DNA from: Actinobacteria bacterium OV450 | GTDB lineage: Bacteria > Actinomycetota > Actinomycetes > Streptomycetales > Streptomycetaceae | Length of the DNA stretch: 64,000 nucleotides | Direction of reading: 5' to 3' | Assembly (NCBI GenBank): GCA_001298555.1 | Contig: LJCW01000372.1 | Coordinates: 124,001-188,000, forward strand | Shown here: piece by piece, positions 1 through 8,057 of the stretch | How the letters are laid out: every line of letters begins with the position of its first letter | How positions within the stretch are numbered: position 1 is the stretch's first letter | The notes under the pieces: generated by a model | Database searches by the model: none | Told to the model about the DNA's origin: nothing | What the model saw: only the letters and a program-made list of their open reading frames with translations | Translations under genes and position numbers: made by a program

Positions 1-399
1 CCGTGCCACTCTTTCTACGACACGGCTCTGACATTTGGGGCACCCGAATCCGCAGTCGGCGAGTCGGGCAACGCACAACGGTAGGGCCGGGAGCGACGTC
101 AGCCAATCTTGTTATCCACAGGCTGTGTGGATGAGATGTGGATGACCGACCCAATGCTGTGGGTAAGTCGCCGGAAGCTGTGCACGGACCGGGGGACGGC
201 GCTGTGGACAAAATCACCTGCCCTACCCATCCACCCCATCTGACCTGGGAATTCTTCCTCCACCGGCTGTGGGGGAGAAATTTCTTGGCCCTGGTTCCGA
301 GATCGCCTCCAACGGGGTGCCCAGAACGCGCAAGTCAACTCGTCGGTAAGGCTCCAAAGGCGGTTGCATCTATTACCTGTGGAAGATTAGATTGAGCGC
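1..399. other. Gene-free region with DnaA-box cluster
   Basis: No reading frame here has a recognisable protein or ribosome site. The stretch is less GC-rich than its surroundings and carries DnaA-box sequences: perfect TTATCCACA at 112-120 and perfect TGTGGACAA (reverse orientation) at 203-211, plus near matches TGTGGATGA at 126-134 and 137-145 (11 bp apart, the same helix face), TGTGGGTAA at 158-166 and TGTGGAAGA at 378-386. By Streptomyces synteny dnaB is expected beyond the left edge; that gene is not in the window. The cluster could regulate a flanking promoter or titrate DnaA; either role is inference. Confidence 0.6.
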
Positions 400-1737
400 A
401 TGACACAGGCCCTCGCCCCGCTGAAGGGTGCCCCGAGACGGCACGACCGCGAGATACTCGCACTCGCCGTCCCGGCGTTCGGCGCGCTCGTCGCCGAGCC
501 CCTGTTCGTGATGGCCGACAGCGCCATCGTGGGACACCTCGGCACCCCCCAGCTGGCCGGACTCGGCATCGCCGCCGCCCTGCTGACGACCGCCGTCAGC
601 GTCTTCGTCTTCCTCGCCTACGCCACCACCGCGGCCGTCTCCCGCCGGGTCGGCGCGGGAGACCTTCCTGCCGCCATCCGCCAGGGCATGGACGGCATCT
701 GGCTCGCCCTCCTGATCGGCGCCGTCGTCATCGCCGTCGTGCTGCCGGCAGCGCCCTGGCTGATCTCCCTCTTCGGAGCGTCCGACACCGTCGCCCCGTA
801 CGCGGTCACCTATCTGCGGATATCCGCCCTGGGCATCCCGGCCATGCTGATGGTGCTCGCCGCCACCGGGGTCCTCCGGGGCCTCCAGGACACCCGTACC
901 CCGCTCTACGTCGCCATCGGAGGCTTCGCCCTCAACGCCGGCCTGAACGGCGCCCTCGTGTACGGCGCCGACTTCGGCATCGCCGGTTCCGCCTGGGGAA
1001 CGGTGATCGCCCAGTGCGCCATGGCCGGCGTCTACCTCGTCGTGGTCGTCCGCGGAGCCCGTCGGCACGGCGCCTCGCTGCGGCCCGACGCCGCCGGAAT
1101 CCGGGCCTGCGCCCAGGCCGGCGCACCGCTGCTGGTGCGCACCCTCTGCCTGCGCGCCGTCCTGATCATCGCGACCGCCGTGGCGGCGCGACTCGGCGAC
1201 GCGGACATCGCCGCCCACCAGATCCTGCTCTCCTTGTGGAGCCTGCTCGCCTTCGCGCTCGACGCGATCGCCATCGCCGGACAGGCCATCATCGGCCGCT
1301 ACCTCGGCGCCGACGACACCGAGGGCGCCAAGGCCCTCTGCCGACGCATGGTCCAGTGGGGGATCGCCTCGGGAATCGTCCTCGGCGCGCTGGTGATCGT
1401 GGCCCGCCCGCTGTTCATCCCGCTCTTCACCGGCGATCCCGCAGTCAAGGCCGCTCTGCTGCCCGCCCTGCTGGTCGTGGCTCTTTCCCAGCCGGTGTCC
1501 GGCATCGTCTTCGTGCTCGACGGGGTCCTGATGGGCGCCGGGGACGGTCGCTACCTGGCCTGGGCGATGCTCGTGACGCTCGCCGTGTTCACCCCGGCCG
1601 CCCTGCTCGTCCCGACCCTCGGCGGCGGCCTGACCACGCTCTGGTGGGCCATGACGCTGATGATGCTGGTCCGGATGGCAACCCTCCAGCTGCGCGCCCG
1701 CTCCGGCCGATGGCTGGTCGCCGGGGCGACCCGCTGA
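400..1737 (+). CDS. MATE family efflux transporter (DinF-like)
   Basis: A 445-residue integral membrane protein built almost wholly of hydrophobic helices in two similar halves, as in MATE (multidrug and toxin extrusion) cation antiporters. The first helix region contains the MATE-like segment FVMADSAIVGHLGT near residues 45-58, with an equivalent 'LDGVLMGAGDG' segment in the second half near residue 375. Length matches the family (about 440-460). Substrate cannot be inferred. The ATG at 400 follows only a weak purine stretch (GGAAGATT). It converges on rplI, with two parS sites and a strong hairpin between them. Confidence 0.9.
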   Translation: MTQALAPLKGAPRRHDREILALAVPAFGALVAEPLFVMADSAIVGHLGTPQLAGLGIAAALLTTAVSVFVFLAYATTAAVSRRVGAGDLPAAIRQGMDGIWLALLIGAVVIAVVLPAAPWLISLFGASDTVAPYAVTYLRISALGIPAMLMVLAATGVLRGLQDTRTPLYVAIGGFALNAGLNGALVYGADFGIAGSAWGTVIAQCAMAGVYLVVVVRGARRHGASLRPDAAGIRACAQAGAPLLVRTLCLRAVLIIATAVAARLGDADIAAHQILLSLWSLLAFALDAIAIAGQAIIGRYLGADDTEGAKALCRRMVQWGIASGIVLGALVIVARPLFIPLFTGDPAVKAALLPALLVVALSQPVSGIVFVLDGVLMGAGDGRYLAWAMLVTLAVFTPAALLVPTLGGGLTTLWWAMTLMMLVRMATLQLRARSGRWLVAGATR

Positions 1738-1755
1738 TCCGCCGATCCCGGCGGT

Positions 1756-1769
1756 GTTTCACGTGAAAC
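1756..1769. other. parS: parS site
   Basis: Perfect 14-bp palindrome GTTTCACGTGAAAC, the ParB-binding site of Streptomyces. It is intergenic, between the convergent MATE gene and rplI, and 21 bp from the next parS. Flanking T and A extend it to a 16-bp palindrome. Confidence 0.95.
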
Positions 1770-1789
1770 ACAGAGAACGGTCCCGGGGT

Positions 1790-1803
1790 GTTTCACGTGA
1801 AAC
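1790..1803. other. parS: parS site
   Basis: Second perfect GTTTCACGTGAAAC, paired with the one at 1756 (34 bp centre to centre, about three helical turns). This is the only closely spaced parS doublet in the window. Confidence 0.95.
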
Positions 1804-1827
1804 ATCGTCCGGCGATACCCGGAGACG

Positions 1828-1864
1828 ACGAAGGGCCGCACCCCTGAGGGGTGCGGCCCTTCGT
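1828..1864. terminator. Bidirectional terminator between MATE gene and rplI
   Basis: A perfect hairpin with a 17-bp stem (1828-1844 with 1848-1864) and a 3-nt TGA loop. It lies between two convergent stop codons, so it can end transcription from both sides. No U-tract follows, as is usual in streptomycetes. Confidence 0.85.
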
Positions 1865-1873
1865 GTGCAGCAC

Positions 1874-2320
1874 TTAGGCGGCGACAACCTCGACGCCCAC
1901 GTTCGCGGCGACCTCGGCGTGCAGACGCACGGAGACCTGGTACGAACCGAGGGTCTTGATCGGGGCAGCCAGCTCGACGCGGCGCTTGTCGACCTTCGGA
2001 CCACCGGAAGCCTCGATCGCCGTGGCGATGTCGGCCGGGGTCACGGAGCCGAAGAGACGACCGGCGTCACCCGAGCGGGTGGCCAGACGGACCTTCGTGC
2101 CCTCGAGCTTGGCCTTGACCTCGTTGGCCTGCTCGATGGTCGCGATCTCGTGGATCTTGCGGGCGCGGCGGATCTGCGCCACGTCCTTCTCGCCACCCTT
2201 GGTCCAGCGGATCGCGAAACCACGCGGGACCAGGTAGTTGCGAGCGTAACCGTCCTTGACGTCGACGACATCGCCGGCGGCACCGAGGCCAGAAACCTCG
2301 TGGGTCAGGATGATCTTCAT
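1874..2320 (-). CDS. rplI: 50S ribosomal protein L9
   Basis: 148 residues, the normal length for L9. The N-terminal 23S rRNA-binding domain is clear: [19 protein letters not shown], then [14 protein letters not shown] at residues 24-37. A central helix leads to the C-terminal domain. It is the last gene of the rpsF-ssb-rpsR-rplI operon, 18 nt after rpsR, and ends at the hairpin 1828-1864. Confidence 0.98.
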   Translation of the reverse strand: MKIILTHEVSGLGAAGDVVDVKDGYARNYLVPRGFAIRWTKGGEKDVAQIRRARKIHEIATIEQANEVKAKLEGTKVRLATRSGDAGRLFGSVTPADIATAIEASGGPKVDKRRVELAAPIKTLGSYQVSVRLHAEVAANVGVEVVAA

Positions 2321-2338
2321 TAGTCGGTCACCCTTTCC

Positions 2339-2575
2339 TTATCGCGCGGTGGACGTGTAGGGCAGCAGCGCCATCTCACGGCTGTTCTTCACGGCCGTGG
2401 CGACGTCACGCTGGTGCTGCGTGCAGTTGCCGGTAACGCGGCGGGCACGGATCTTGCCGCGGTCGGAAATGAACTTCCGCAGCATGTTCGTGTCCTTGTA
2501 GTCCACGTACGCGGTCTTGTCCTTGCAGAACGCGCAGACCTTCTTCTTAGGCTTGCGCACAGGCGGCTTCGCCAT
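2339..2575 (-). CDS. rpsR: 30S ribosomal protein S18
   Basis: 78 residues. It has the S18 core with [17 protein letters not shown] at about residues 26-42 and [20 protein letters not shown] near residues 49-68. Two cysteines in [10 protein letters not shown] (residues 12-21) plus the later cysteine could form the zinc-binding (C+) type of S18. It sits 43 nt after ssb; S18 partners S6 (rpsF) on the 30S platform. Confidence 0.98.
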   Translation of the reverse strand: MAKPPVRKPKKKVCAFCKDKTAYVDYKDTNMLRKFISDRGKIRARRVTGNCTQHQRDVATAVKNSREMALLPYTSTAR

Positions 2576-2618
2576 GGTGTCTCTCCTGTGTGATCAAGAA
2601 GTGGGGATGCGAGCTTCC

Positions 2619-3206
2619 CTAGAAGGGAGGCTCGTCCGAGTAGCCGCCGTTGGAGCCGCCGGAGCTTCCGCCCCAGCCGCCCCCGCCGCCCTGCTGCTGG
2701 CCGCCGGCCGGCGCGCTGGACGCCCACGGGTCGTCGGAGGGAGCTCCGCCGCCCTGCGGGGCGCCGCCGCCGGGGGCTCCGCCCCAGCCGCCGCCGCCAC
2801 CCTGCTGCTGGCCGCCGCCGTACCCGCCCTGGCCACCGCGACCGGTGGTCTTGGCAACCTTGGCCGTGGCGTTCTTCAGGCTGGGGCCGACTTCCTCGAC
2901 GTCCAGCTCGTAGACCGTGCGCTTGACACCCTCACGGTCCTCGTACGACCGCTGCCTCAGCCGGCCCTGCACGATGACGCGCATGCCCCGCTGAAGGGAC
3001 TCGGCGACGTTCTCGGCCGCCTGCCGCCACACCGAGCAGGTCAGGAACAGGCTCTCGCCGTCCTTCCACTCGTTGGTCTGACGGTCGAAGGTGCGGGGGG
3101 TGGACGCGACACGGAACTTCGCGACCGCCGCACCCGAGGGGGTGAAGCGCAGCTCGGGGTCGTCGACGAGATTGCCGACGACCGTGATGACGGTCTCGCC
3201 TGCCAT
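2619..3206 (-). CDS. ssb: Single-stranded DNA-binding protein
   Basis: 195 residues. The N-terminal OB-fold (about 1-110) has the SSB motifs [20 protein letters not shown] and [21 protein letters not shown] Gly/Gln-rich disordered tail of about 75 residues with GGGGWGG repeats follows, ending in the acidic tip DEPPF that recruits partner proteins. It binds ssDNA at replication forks and lies between rpsF and rpsR, an arrangement conserved in many bacteria. In Streptomyces this is the essential SSB; a second paralogue is usually elsewhere. Confidence 0.98.
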   Translation of the reverse strand: MAGETVITVVGNLVDDPELRFTPSGAAVAKFRVASTPRTFDRQTNEWKDGESLFLTCSVWRQAAENVAESLQRGMRVIVQGRLRQRSYEDREGVKRTVYELDVEEVGPSLKNATAKVAKTTGRGGQGGYGGGQQQGGGGGWGGAPGGGAPQGGGAPSDDPWASSAPAGGQQQGGGGGWGGSSGGSNGGYSDEPPF

Positions 3207-3278
3207 GGATGAACCTCTCGGCGGGGATTGCTGCTGGGCTGCTGTGCTACTCGGTCCCGATTACCGCTGAACCGGAGT

Positions 3279-3569
3279 TCAGTGGGTCTCGGGGCGAAGG
3301 ACCTTGGTCCGGAGAACCGACTCGTTCAGGTTCATCTGTCGGTCAAGCTCCTTGACGACCGCAGGCTCGGCCTGGAGGTCGATGACCGAGTAGATGCCCT
3401 CGGGCTTCTTCTTGATCTCGTAAGCGAGACGACGACGGCCCCAGGTGTCGACCTTCTCGACCTTTCCGTTGCCCTCACGGACGACGGAGAGGAAGTTCTC
3501 GATCAGCGGGGAGACAGCGCGCTCCTCGAGATCGGGGTCGAGGATGACCATCACTTCGTAGTGACGCAT
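3279..3569 (-). CDS. rpsF: 30S ribosomal protein S6
   Basis: 96 residues, starting [39 protein letters not shown] is the typical S6 core. The ATG at 3569 is preceded by a strong GGAGGTGG ribosome site, which decides this start over an in-frame upstream extension of about 50 residues that does not resemble S6. It is the first gene of the rpsF-ssb-rpsR-rplI operon; S6 binds S18 and 16S rRNA. Confidence 0.97.
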   Translation of the reverse strand: MRHYEVMVILDPDLEERAVSPLIENFLSVVREGNGKVEKVDTWGRRRLAYEIKKKPEGIYSVIDLQAEPAVVKELDRQMNLNESVLRTKVLRPETH

Positions 3570-3597
3570 GTGGAACCCACCTCCTTTGGACTCAGCG

Positions 3598-3616
3598 GCC
3601 ACGGTCGTTCCGTGGC
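3598..3616 (-). promoter_or_regulatory. Hairpin in rpsF leader
   Basis: A 7-bp inverted repeat GCCACGG/CCGTGGC with a 5-nt loop lies about 30 nt upstream of the rpsF start codon. In other bacteria the S6:S18 complex represses its own operon through a leader hairpin; whether this hairpin does so is untested. It could be incidental. Confidence 0.35.
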
Positions 3617-3672
3617 AGGAGGGTCGTGATGCGTGCGCACGGCGTCCGAGAGCAGACACCGCGCAGCTGTAC

Positions 3673-3702
3673 AGACTACCTGCTCGGCCCCTTCCGGTTG
3701 AA
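3673..3702 (-). promoter_or_regulatory. Candidate rpsF operon promoter
   Basis: Read on the minus strand, TTCAAC (3702-3697), 18 bp, then TAGTCT (3678-3673) fits a vegetative -35/-10 pair about 105 nt upstream of rpsF. It overlaps a 10-bp inverted repeat, GGCCCCTTCC at 3686-3695 with GGAAGGGGCC at 3711-3720, which might be an operator. Confidence 0.4.
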
Positions 3703-3818
3703 ATCCGGCAGGAAGGGGCCACACTCTGTACTCATCGGGTGTGCTCGGTGCCACGCCCCCGGCCCAGTCGGCGGCGGCCCCGCAGCACCGCTCTGCGTCA
3801 GCCAGGAGGTGCCTTCCG

Positions 3819-4133
3819 ATGGCACAGGCAATGCGACCCCAGTCCTCCATCTCGCTCTTCGCGACCGACGGCAAATCCCACCCGCTGCAGGACACCCTCG
3901 TGGTGGCCACGGTGGTCCTCGGCCTCGTGGCGTTCGTCACGGGGTTCTTCGACAATCTGCACCTGCTCAGCTCGTGGACCGGGCTCGTCGGCATCCTGAC
4001 CGGCGCGTACGGACAGTTCATCTCGGAGACGACACGCGAGCGCTTCGCACTGATCATCGGGCTTGGGGCCGCAGGCGTGGGCTTCTACCTCGGCATGGCG
4101 CACGGCGGTCTGTTCGGCGGCTGGGCGGGCTGA
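3819..4133 (+). CDS. Small hypothetical membrane protein
   Basis: 104 residues, starting MAQAMRPQSSISLFATDGKS. The ATG at 3819 has a perfect AGGAGGT site 8 nt upstream, so the longer in-frame extension to 3741 is not needed. Two or three hydrophobic segments are visible: about 30-47 (VVATVVLGLVAFVTGFF), 54-68, and 83-97 (IGLGAAGVGFYLGMA). The C-terminus is glycine-rich (GGLFGGWAG). It lies between the divergent rpsF operon and femX. I do not recognise a function. Confidence 0.75.
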   Translation: MAQAMRPQSSISLFATDGKSHPLQDTLVVATVVLGLVAFVTGFFDNLHLLSSWTGLVGILTGAYGQFISETTRERFALIIGLGAAGVGFYLGMAHGGLFGGWAG

Positions 4134-4166
4134 CGGGGCCCCTCCGCGAGAGGGCGCCGGCTTCTC

Positions 4167-4188
4167 GACGGGCCCGGCCGGGCCCGTC
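4167..4188. terminator. Candidate terminator after small membrane protein
   Basis: A perfect 22-bp GC-only-core palindrome, flanked by CTTCT on the left and AGAAG on the right, 34 nt after the stop codon. It would end the small membrane-protein transcript before femX. No U-tract. Confidence 0.45.
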
Positions 4189-4262
4189 CCCCAGAAGGGT
4201 GGCGCCCTTGTCGCAGTAGGCTTCGCGCCATAGCCAGCGAAGCCGCCGAGGAGACGCCCCGC

Positions 4263-5381
4263 ATGAGCCTGTCCCTGAGGACCATCAGCCGAGAGCAGCA
4301 TCTGGGATATCTCCAGACCCTGCCCTCGGCTAGCCACTGCCAGGTCCCGGCGTGGGCCGACGTGAAGAACGAGTGGCGCTCCGAGAACCTCGGTTGGTTC
4401 GACCAGAACGACGAACTGGTCGGCGCCGCCCTCGTGTTGTACCGGCAGCTGCCCAAGGTGAAGCGGTACCTCGCGTACCTTCCCGAGGGGCCGGTCATCA
4501 ACTGGTACGCCCCGAACCTGGAGGAGTGGCTCCAGCCGATGCTGGCCCACCTCAAGCGCCAGGGTGCGTTCACCGTGAAGATGGGTCCGCCCGTCGTCAT
4601 CCGCCGCTGGAACGCCGCCGCCATCAAGGCGGGCATCCAGGACCCGGAGGTCAAGCGGCTGCGCGACGTGGAGGCCTCGCACATCGAGCCCCGCGCCTTC
4701 GAAGTGTCCGACAAGCTGCGCCGCATGGGCTGGCAGCAGGGCGAGGACGGCGGCGCCGGCTTCGGCGACGTACAGCCCCGGTACGTCTTCCAGGTACCGC
4801 TCGCCAACCGCTCGCTGGACGACGTCCTCAAGGGCTTCAACCAGCTGTGGCGGCGCAACATCAAGAAGGCCGAGAAGGCCGGCGTCGAGGTCGTCCAGGG
4901 CGGCTACGAGGACCTGCCGGTCTGGCAGGAGCTGTACGAGATCACGGCCGAGCGCGACAAGTTCCGCCCGCGCCCGCTCAGCTACTTCCAGCGCCAGTGG
5001 ACGGCCCTCAACTCCGAGGACCCGAACCGGATGCGGCTGTACATCGCGAAGCACGAGGGGGAGCCGCTGGCCGCCGCCACGATGCTCACCGTCGGCCAGC
5101 ACGTCTGGTACTCGTACGGCGCCTCCGCGAACCACAAGCGCGAGGTCCGGCCGTCGAACGCGATGCAGTGGCGCATGCTGCGCGACTCGTACGCGCTCGG
5201 CGCCAGCGTCTACGACCTGCGCGGCATCAGTGACACGCTGGACGAGAACGACCACCTGTTCGGCCTCATCCAGTTCAAGGTCGGTACGGGCGGCGAGGCC
5301 GTCGAGTACGTCGGCGAGTGGGACTTCCCGCTGAACAAGATGCTGCACAAGGCGCTCGACATCTACATGTCGCGCCGCTGA
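4263..5381 (+). CDS. femX: FemABX peptidyltransferase (FemX)
   Basis: 372 residues, matching FemABX acyltransferases that use glycyl-tRNA to build the interpeptide bridge on lipid II at the inner membrane face. Two GNAT-like halves are seen. The second contains the coiled-coil-like LWRRNIKKAEKAGVEV (about 196-211) and LYIAKHEGEPLAAATML, ending with YDLRGISDTLDENDHLFGLI near 318-337, a typical Fem C-terminal motif. In S. coelicolor the orthologous FemX adds the single glycine of the LL-DAP peptidoglycan bridge and is essential unless VanK is expressed. The start has a GAGGAG site 11 nt upstream. The racemase-like gene follows 69 nt later. Confidence 0.93.
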   Translation: MSLSLRTISREQHLGYLQTLPSASHCQVPAWADVKNEWRSENLGWFDQNDELVGAALVLYRQLPKVKRYLAYLPEGPVINWYAPNLEEWLQPMLAHLKRQGAFTVKMGPPVVIRRWNAAAIKAGIQDPEVKRLRDVEASHIEPRAFEVSDKLRRMGWQQGEDGGAGFGDVQPRYVFQVPLANRSLDDVLKGFNQLWRRNIKKAEKAGVEVVQGGYEDLPVWQELYEITAERDKFRPRPLSYFQRQWTALNSEDPNRMRLYIAKHEGEPLAAATMLTVGQHVWYSYGASANHKREVRPSNAMQWRMLRDSYALGASVYDLRGISDTLDENDHLFGLIQFKVGTGGEAVEYVGEWDFPLNKMLHKALDIYMSRR

Positions 5382-5450
5382 CCTGCTGCCGCACCCCCAC
5401 ACACCGCATCGCTGCACAGGCAGCTTTTTCGAGAGAGGCTCCGGACGGGC

Positions 5451-6482
5451 ATGGCGCTCACGCTCTACGTCGACACCGCGCGCTGGCGTGCGCACCAGAA
5501 GCAGATCCAGGACCGGTTCCCGGGGATGATCCCGGTCTGCAAGGGCAACGGATACGGCTTCGGCCACGAGCGGCTGTGCGAGGAGGCGACCCGGCTGGGC
5601 GCCGACGTGCTGGCCGTCGGGACCACGTACGAGGCCGCCAGCATCAAGGACCTCTTCGGTGGCGACCTGCTCGTCCTCACCCCGTTCCGGCGGGGCGAGG
5701 AGCCGGTGCCGCTGCCGGACCGGGTGATCCGCTCGGTTTCCTCCCTGGACGGCGTCCGCGGCCTGGTCGGCGCCCGCGTGGTCATCGAGTGCATGAGCTC
5801 GATGCGCCGCCACGGCATCTCCGAGCAGGACCTGGGCCAGCTGCACGCGGCGATCGAGGACGTGCGGCTGGAGGGCTTCGCCCTGCACCTCCCGCTGGAC
5901 CGCCCGGACGGCTCGGACGCCGTCGAGGAGGTCATCGGCTGGATGGACCGGCTGCGCGCGGCCCGGCTGCCGCTGCACACCATGTTCGTCAGCCACCTGC
6001 GGGCCGAGGAGCTGGCCCGGCTCCAGCAGCAGTTCCCGCAGACCCGGTTCCGGGCGCGGATCGGCACCCGGCTGTGGCTGGGCGACCACGAGGCCACCGA
6101 GTACCGCGGTGCCGTCCTGGACGTCACGCGCGTCGCGAAGGGCGACCGGTTCGGCTACCGACAGCAGAAGGCGGCCTCCGACGGCTGGCTCGTCGTGGTC
6201 GCGGGCGGCACCTCGCACGGGGTGGGCCTGGAGGCCCCCAAGGCCCTGCACGGCGTGATGCCGCGCGCCAAGGGCGTGGCGCGGGCCGGTCTGGCCACCG
6301 TGAACCGGAACCTTTCGCCGTTCGTGTGGGCGGGCAAGCAGCGCTGGTTCGCGGAGCCCCCGCACATGCAGGTGTCGATCCTGTTCGTGCCGTCGGACGC
6401 CCCCGAGCCGAAGGTCGGCGACGAGCTGGTGGCGCACCTGCGCCACACCACGACGCAGTTCGACCGGGTGCTCGACGCCTGA
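5451..6482 (+). CDS. Alanine racemase-like PLP enzyme
   Basis: 343 residues. The N-terminal domain resembles the alanine-racemase TIM barrel: the segment IPVCKGNGYGFGH (about residues 25-37) aligns with the family motif that holds the PLP-binding lysine, here in CKGNGYG. Further barrel features are VIECMSSMRRHGIS near 104-117 and TMFVSHLRAEEL near 178-189. It is shorter than canonical Alr (about 370-390) and its C-terminal beta domain is divergent, so the substrate may not be alanine. Placement directly after femX suggests a role in cell-wall precursor metabolism; that is inference. Confidence 0.75.
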   Translation: MALTLYVDTARWRAHQKQIQDRFPGMIPVCKGNGYGFGHERLCEEATRLGADVLAVGTTYEAASIKDLFGGDLLVLTPFRRGEEPVPLPDRVIRSVSSLDGVRGLVGARVVIECMSSMRRHGISEQDLGQLHAAIEDVRLEGFALHLPLDRPDGSDAVEEVIGWMDRLRAARLPLHTMFVSHLRAEELARLQQQFPQTRFRARIGTRLWLGDHEATEYRGAVLDVTRVAKGDRFGYRQQKAASDGWLVVVAGGTSHGVGLEAPKALHGVMPRAKGVARAGLATVNRNLSPFVWAGKQRWFAEPPHMQVSILFVPSDAPEPKVGDELVAHLRHTTTQFDRVLDA

Positions 6483-6509
6483 AGCGCATCCGGCCGGTGA
6501 CGGGGACGG

Positions 6510-7970
6510 TCAGTTCCCGGGGGCCGTGCCCCACTCGACCCGCTGTCCCTGCGAGGGCGCCGCATCCTGCGGCGCCCTCGCCGCGTCCGACAGGACGAAC
6601 ACGTCCTCGGCTCCGTCGAGGACACCGCCGGACGGGTCGTCCGATCCGTCGCGGCGCACGACGTCCCGCTCGGGCATCAGGATGTCGCGGACGACGACCG
6701 CGCACAGGTAGAGGGTCGTCAGCAGGTGGGCGGTGATCGCCAGCTGGTAGCCCTCCACGGGCAGGCCCTGGTGCTTGTCCCCGCTGGTCGTGTAGGCGAG
6801 GTACAGCCAGATCCCGAGGAAGTACACCACCTCGCCGGCCTGCCAGATCAGGAAGTCCCGCCAGCGCGGCCGGGCCAGCGCGGCCAGCGGGATGAGCCAC
6901 AGCACGTACTGCGGCGAGTAGACCTTGTTGGCCAGGATGAAGGCGGCCACGACCAGGAACGCCAGCTGGGCGAAGCGGGGGCGGCGCGGGGCGGTCAGCG
7001 TGAGCGCTCCGATGCCGGCGCACAGCAGCAGCGTCAGGCCCGTCGCATACGTGTTCGCGTCGTGCAGGGGGTTCCCGGAGCGCTGGGAGATGAGCAGCCA
7101 CACGGAGCCGAAGTCGATCGGGCGTTCCTGGCTGAAGGTGTAGAACTTCTTCCAGCCGTCCCAGGCGAAGATCATGACGGGCAGGTTCACCACGAGCCAG
7201 GAGACGGCCGCGCCCAGGGCCGCGGAACCGAACGCCCGCCACTTCCCGGCGCGCCAGCACAGCACGAACAGCACGCCGAGCAACAGGACGGGATAGAGCT
7301 TGGCGGCGGTGGCCAGGCCGATGAAGACGCCGAAGAGCAGGGTGCGGCCCCGGGACCACATGAGCATCCCCGCGGCGGTCAGGGCGATGGCCAGCAGGTC
7401 CCAGTTGATCGTCGCGGTGAGCGCGAAGGCGGGCGCCAGGGCGAAGAGCAGCGCGTCCCAGGGCCGGCGGTGGTGGGTGCGCGCGACGCACACGGCGATG
7501 ACCGCGGCGCAGACCATCAGCATCCCCGCGTTGACCATCCAGTACATCTGCTCGCGGTGCTGGAGGGAGCCGCCGCCCGGGGTGAACCAGGACGCCACCT
7601 CCATGAAGAGCCCGGTGAGCACCGGGTACTCCAGGTACTCCATGTCGCCGGTCAGCCGGTCGAAGTAGGGCGTGAGCCCGTCGGCGAAGCCGCGTACGGA
7701 GAACAGGTGCGGGATGTCGGAGTAGCAGGCGTGCGTGTACTGGGAGCCGGCTCCGCGGAACCACGCCCAGTCGTAGCAGGGCAGCTTCTGCACCATGCCG
7801 AGCGCGAACATCCCCAGGGCGACCAGGACCACGACACGGACCGGGGTCAGCCAGTGGCCGCCCAGCCGGGCGTAGCGGCCCATGGGGCCGCCGAGGAACT
7901 CGCTGCCGGCCGCGGCGACCTCGTCCTGCTGGGTGGGCAGTACGGGCCGGTCCTCGTGCACCTTCGTCAT
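6510..7970 (-). CDS. GT87-like polyprenyl-phosphate mannosyltransferase
   Basis: 486 residues with about 10-12 hydrophobic helices, typical of glycosyltransferase family 87 / DUF2029 membrane enzymes. These use polyprenyl-phosphate sugars on the outer membrane face. The start ATG at 7970 has AGGA 7 nt upstream; a longer 502-residue version begins in a poor context. The C-terminus is a charged cytoplasmic tail with ERDVVRRDGSDDPSGG. It is convergent with the racemase-like gene, 87 nt after the PBP gene. Family assignment rests on topology and length; substrate unknown. Confidence 0.72.
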   Translation of the reverse strand: MTKVHEDRPVLPTQQDEVAAAGSEFLGGPMGRYARLGGHWLTPVRVVVLVALGMFALGMVQKLPCYDWAWFRGAGSQYTHACYSDIPHLFSVRGFADGLTPYFDRLTGDMEYLEYPVLTGLFMEVASWFTPGGGSLQHREQMYWMVNAGMLMVCAAVIAVCVARTHHRRPWDALLFALAPAFALTATINWDLLAIALTAAGMLMWSRGRTLLFGVFIGLATAAKLYPVLLLGVLFVLCWRAGKWRAFGSAALGAAVSWLVVNLPVMIFAWDGWKKFYTFSQERPIDFGSVWLLISQRSGNPLHDANTYATGLTLLLCAGIGALTLTAPRRPRFAQLAFLVVAAFILANKVYSPQYVLWLIPLAALARPRWRDFLIWQAGEVVYFLGIWLYLAYTTSGDKHQGLPVEGYQLAITAHLLTTLYLCAVVVRDILMPERDVVRRDGSDDPSGGVLDGAEDVFVLSDAARAPQDAAPSQGQRVEWGTAPGN

Positions 7971-8057
7971 GCGCTCATCCTGCCGTACCGGGCCGGGCGT
8001 GCGGGAGGGCCGCCGCACGGTGTGCGACGGCCCTCGTCGGAGCAGGGAGGAGGCGGA

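Noticed and set aside
3798-6446. Minus-strand open frame of 882 codons across femX and the racemase-like gene
   Set aside because: It is the high-GC antisense shadow of two well-supported plus-strand genes; its translation is low-complexity Arg/Leu/Asp/His sequence with no domain.
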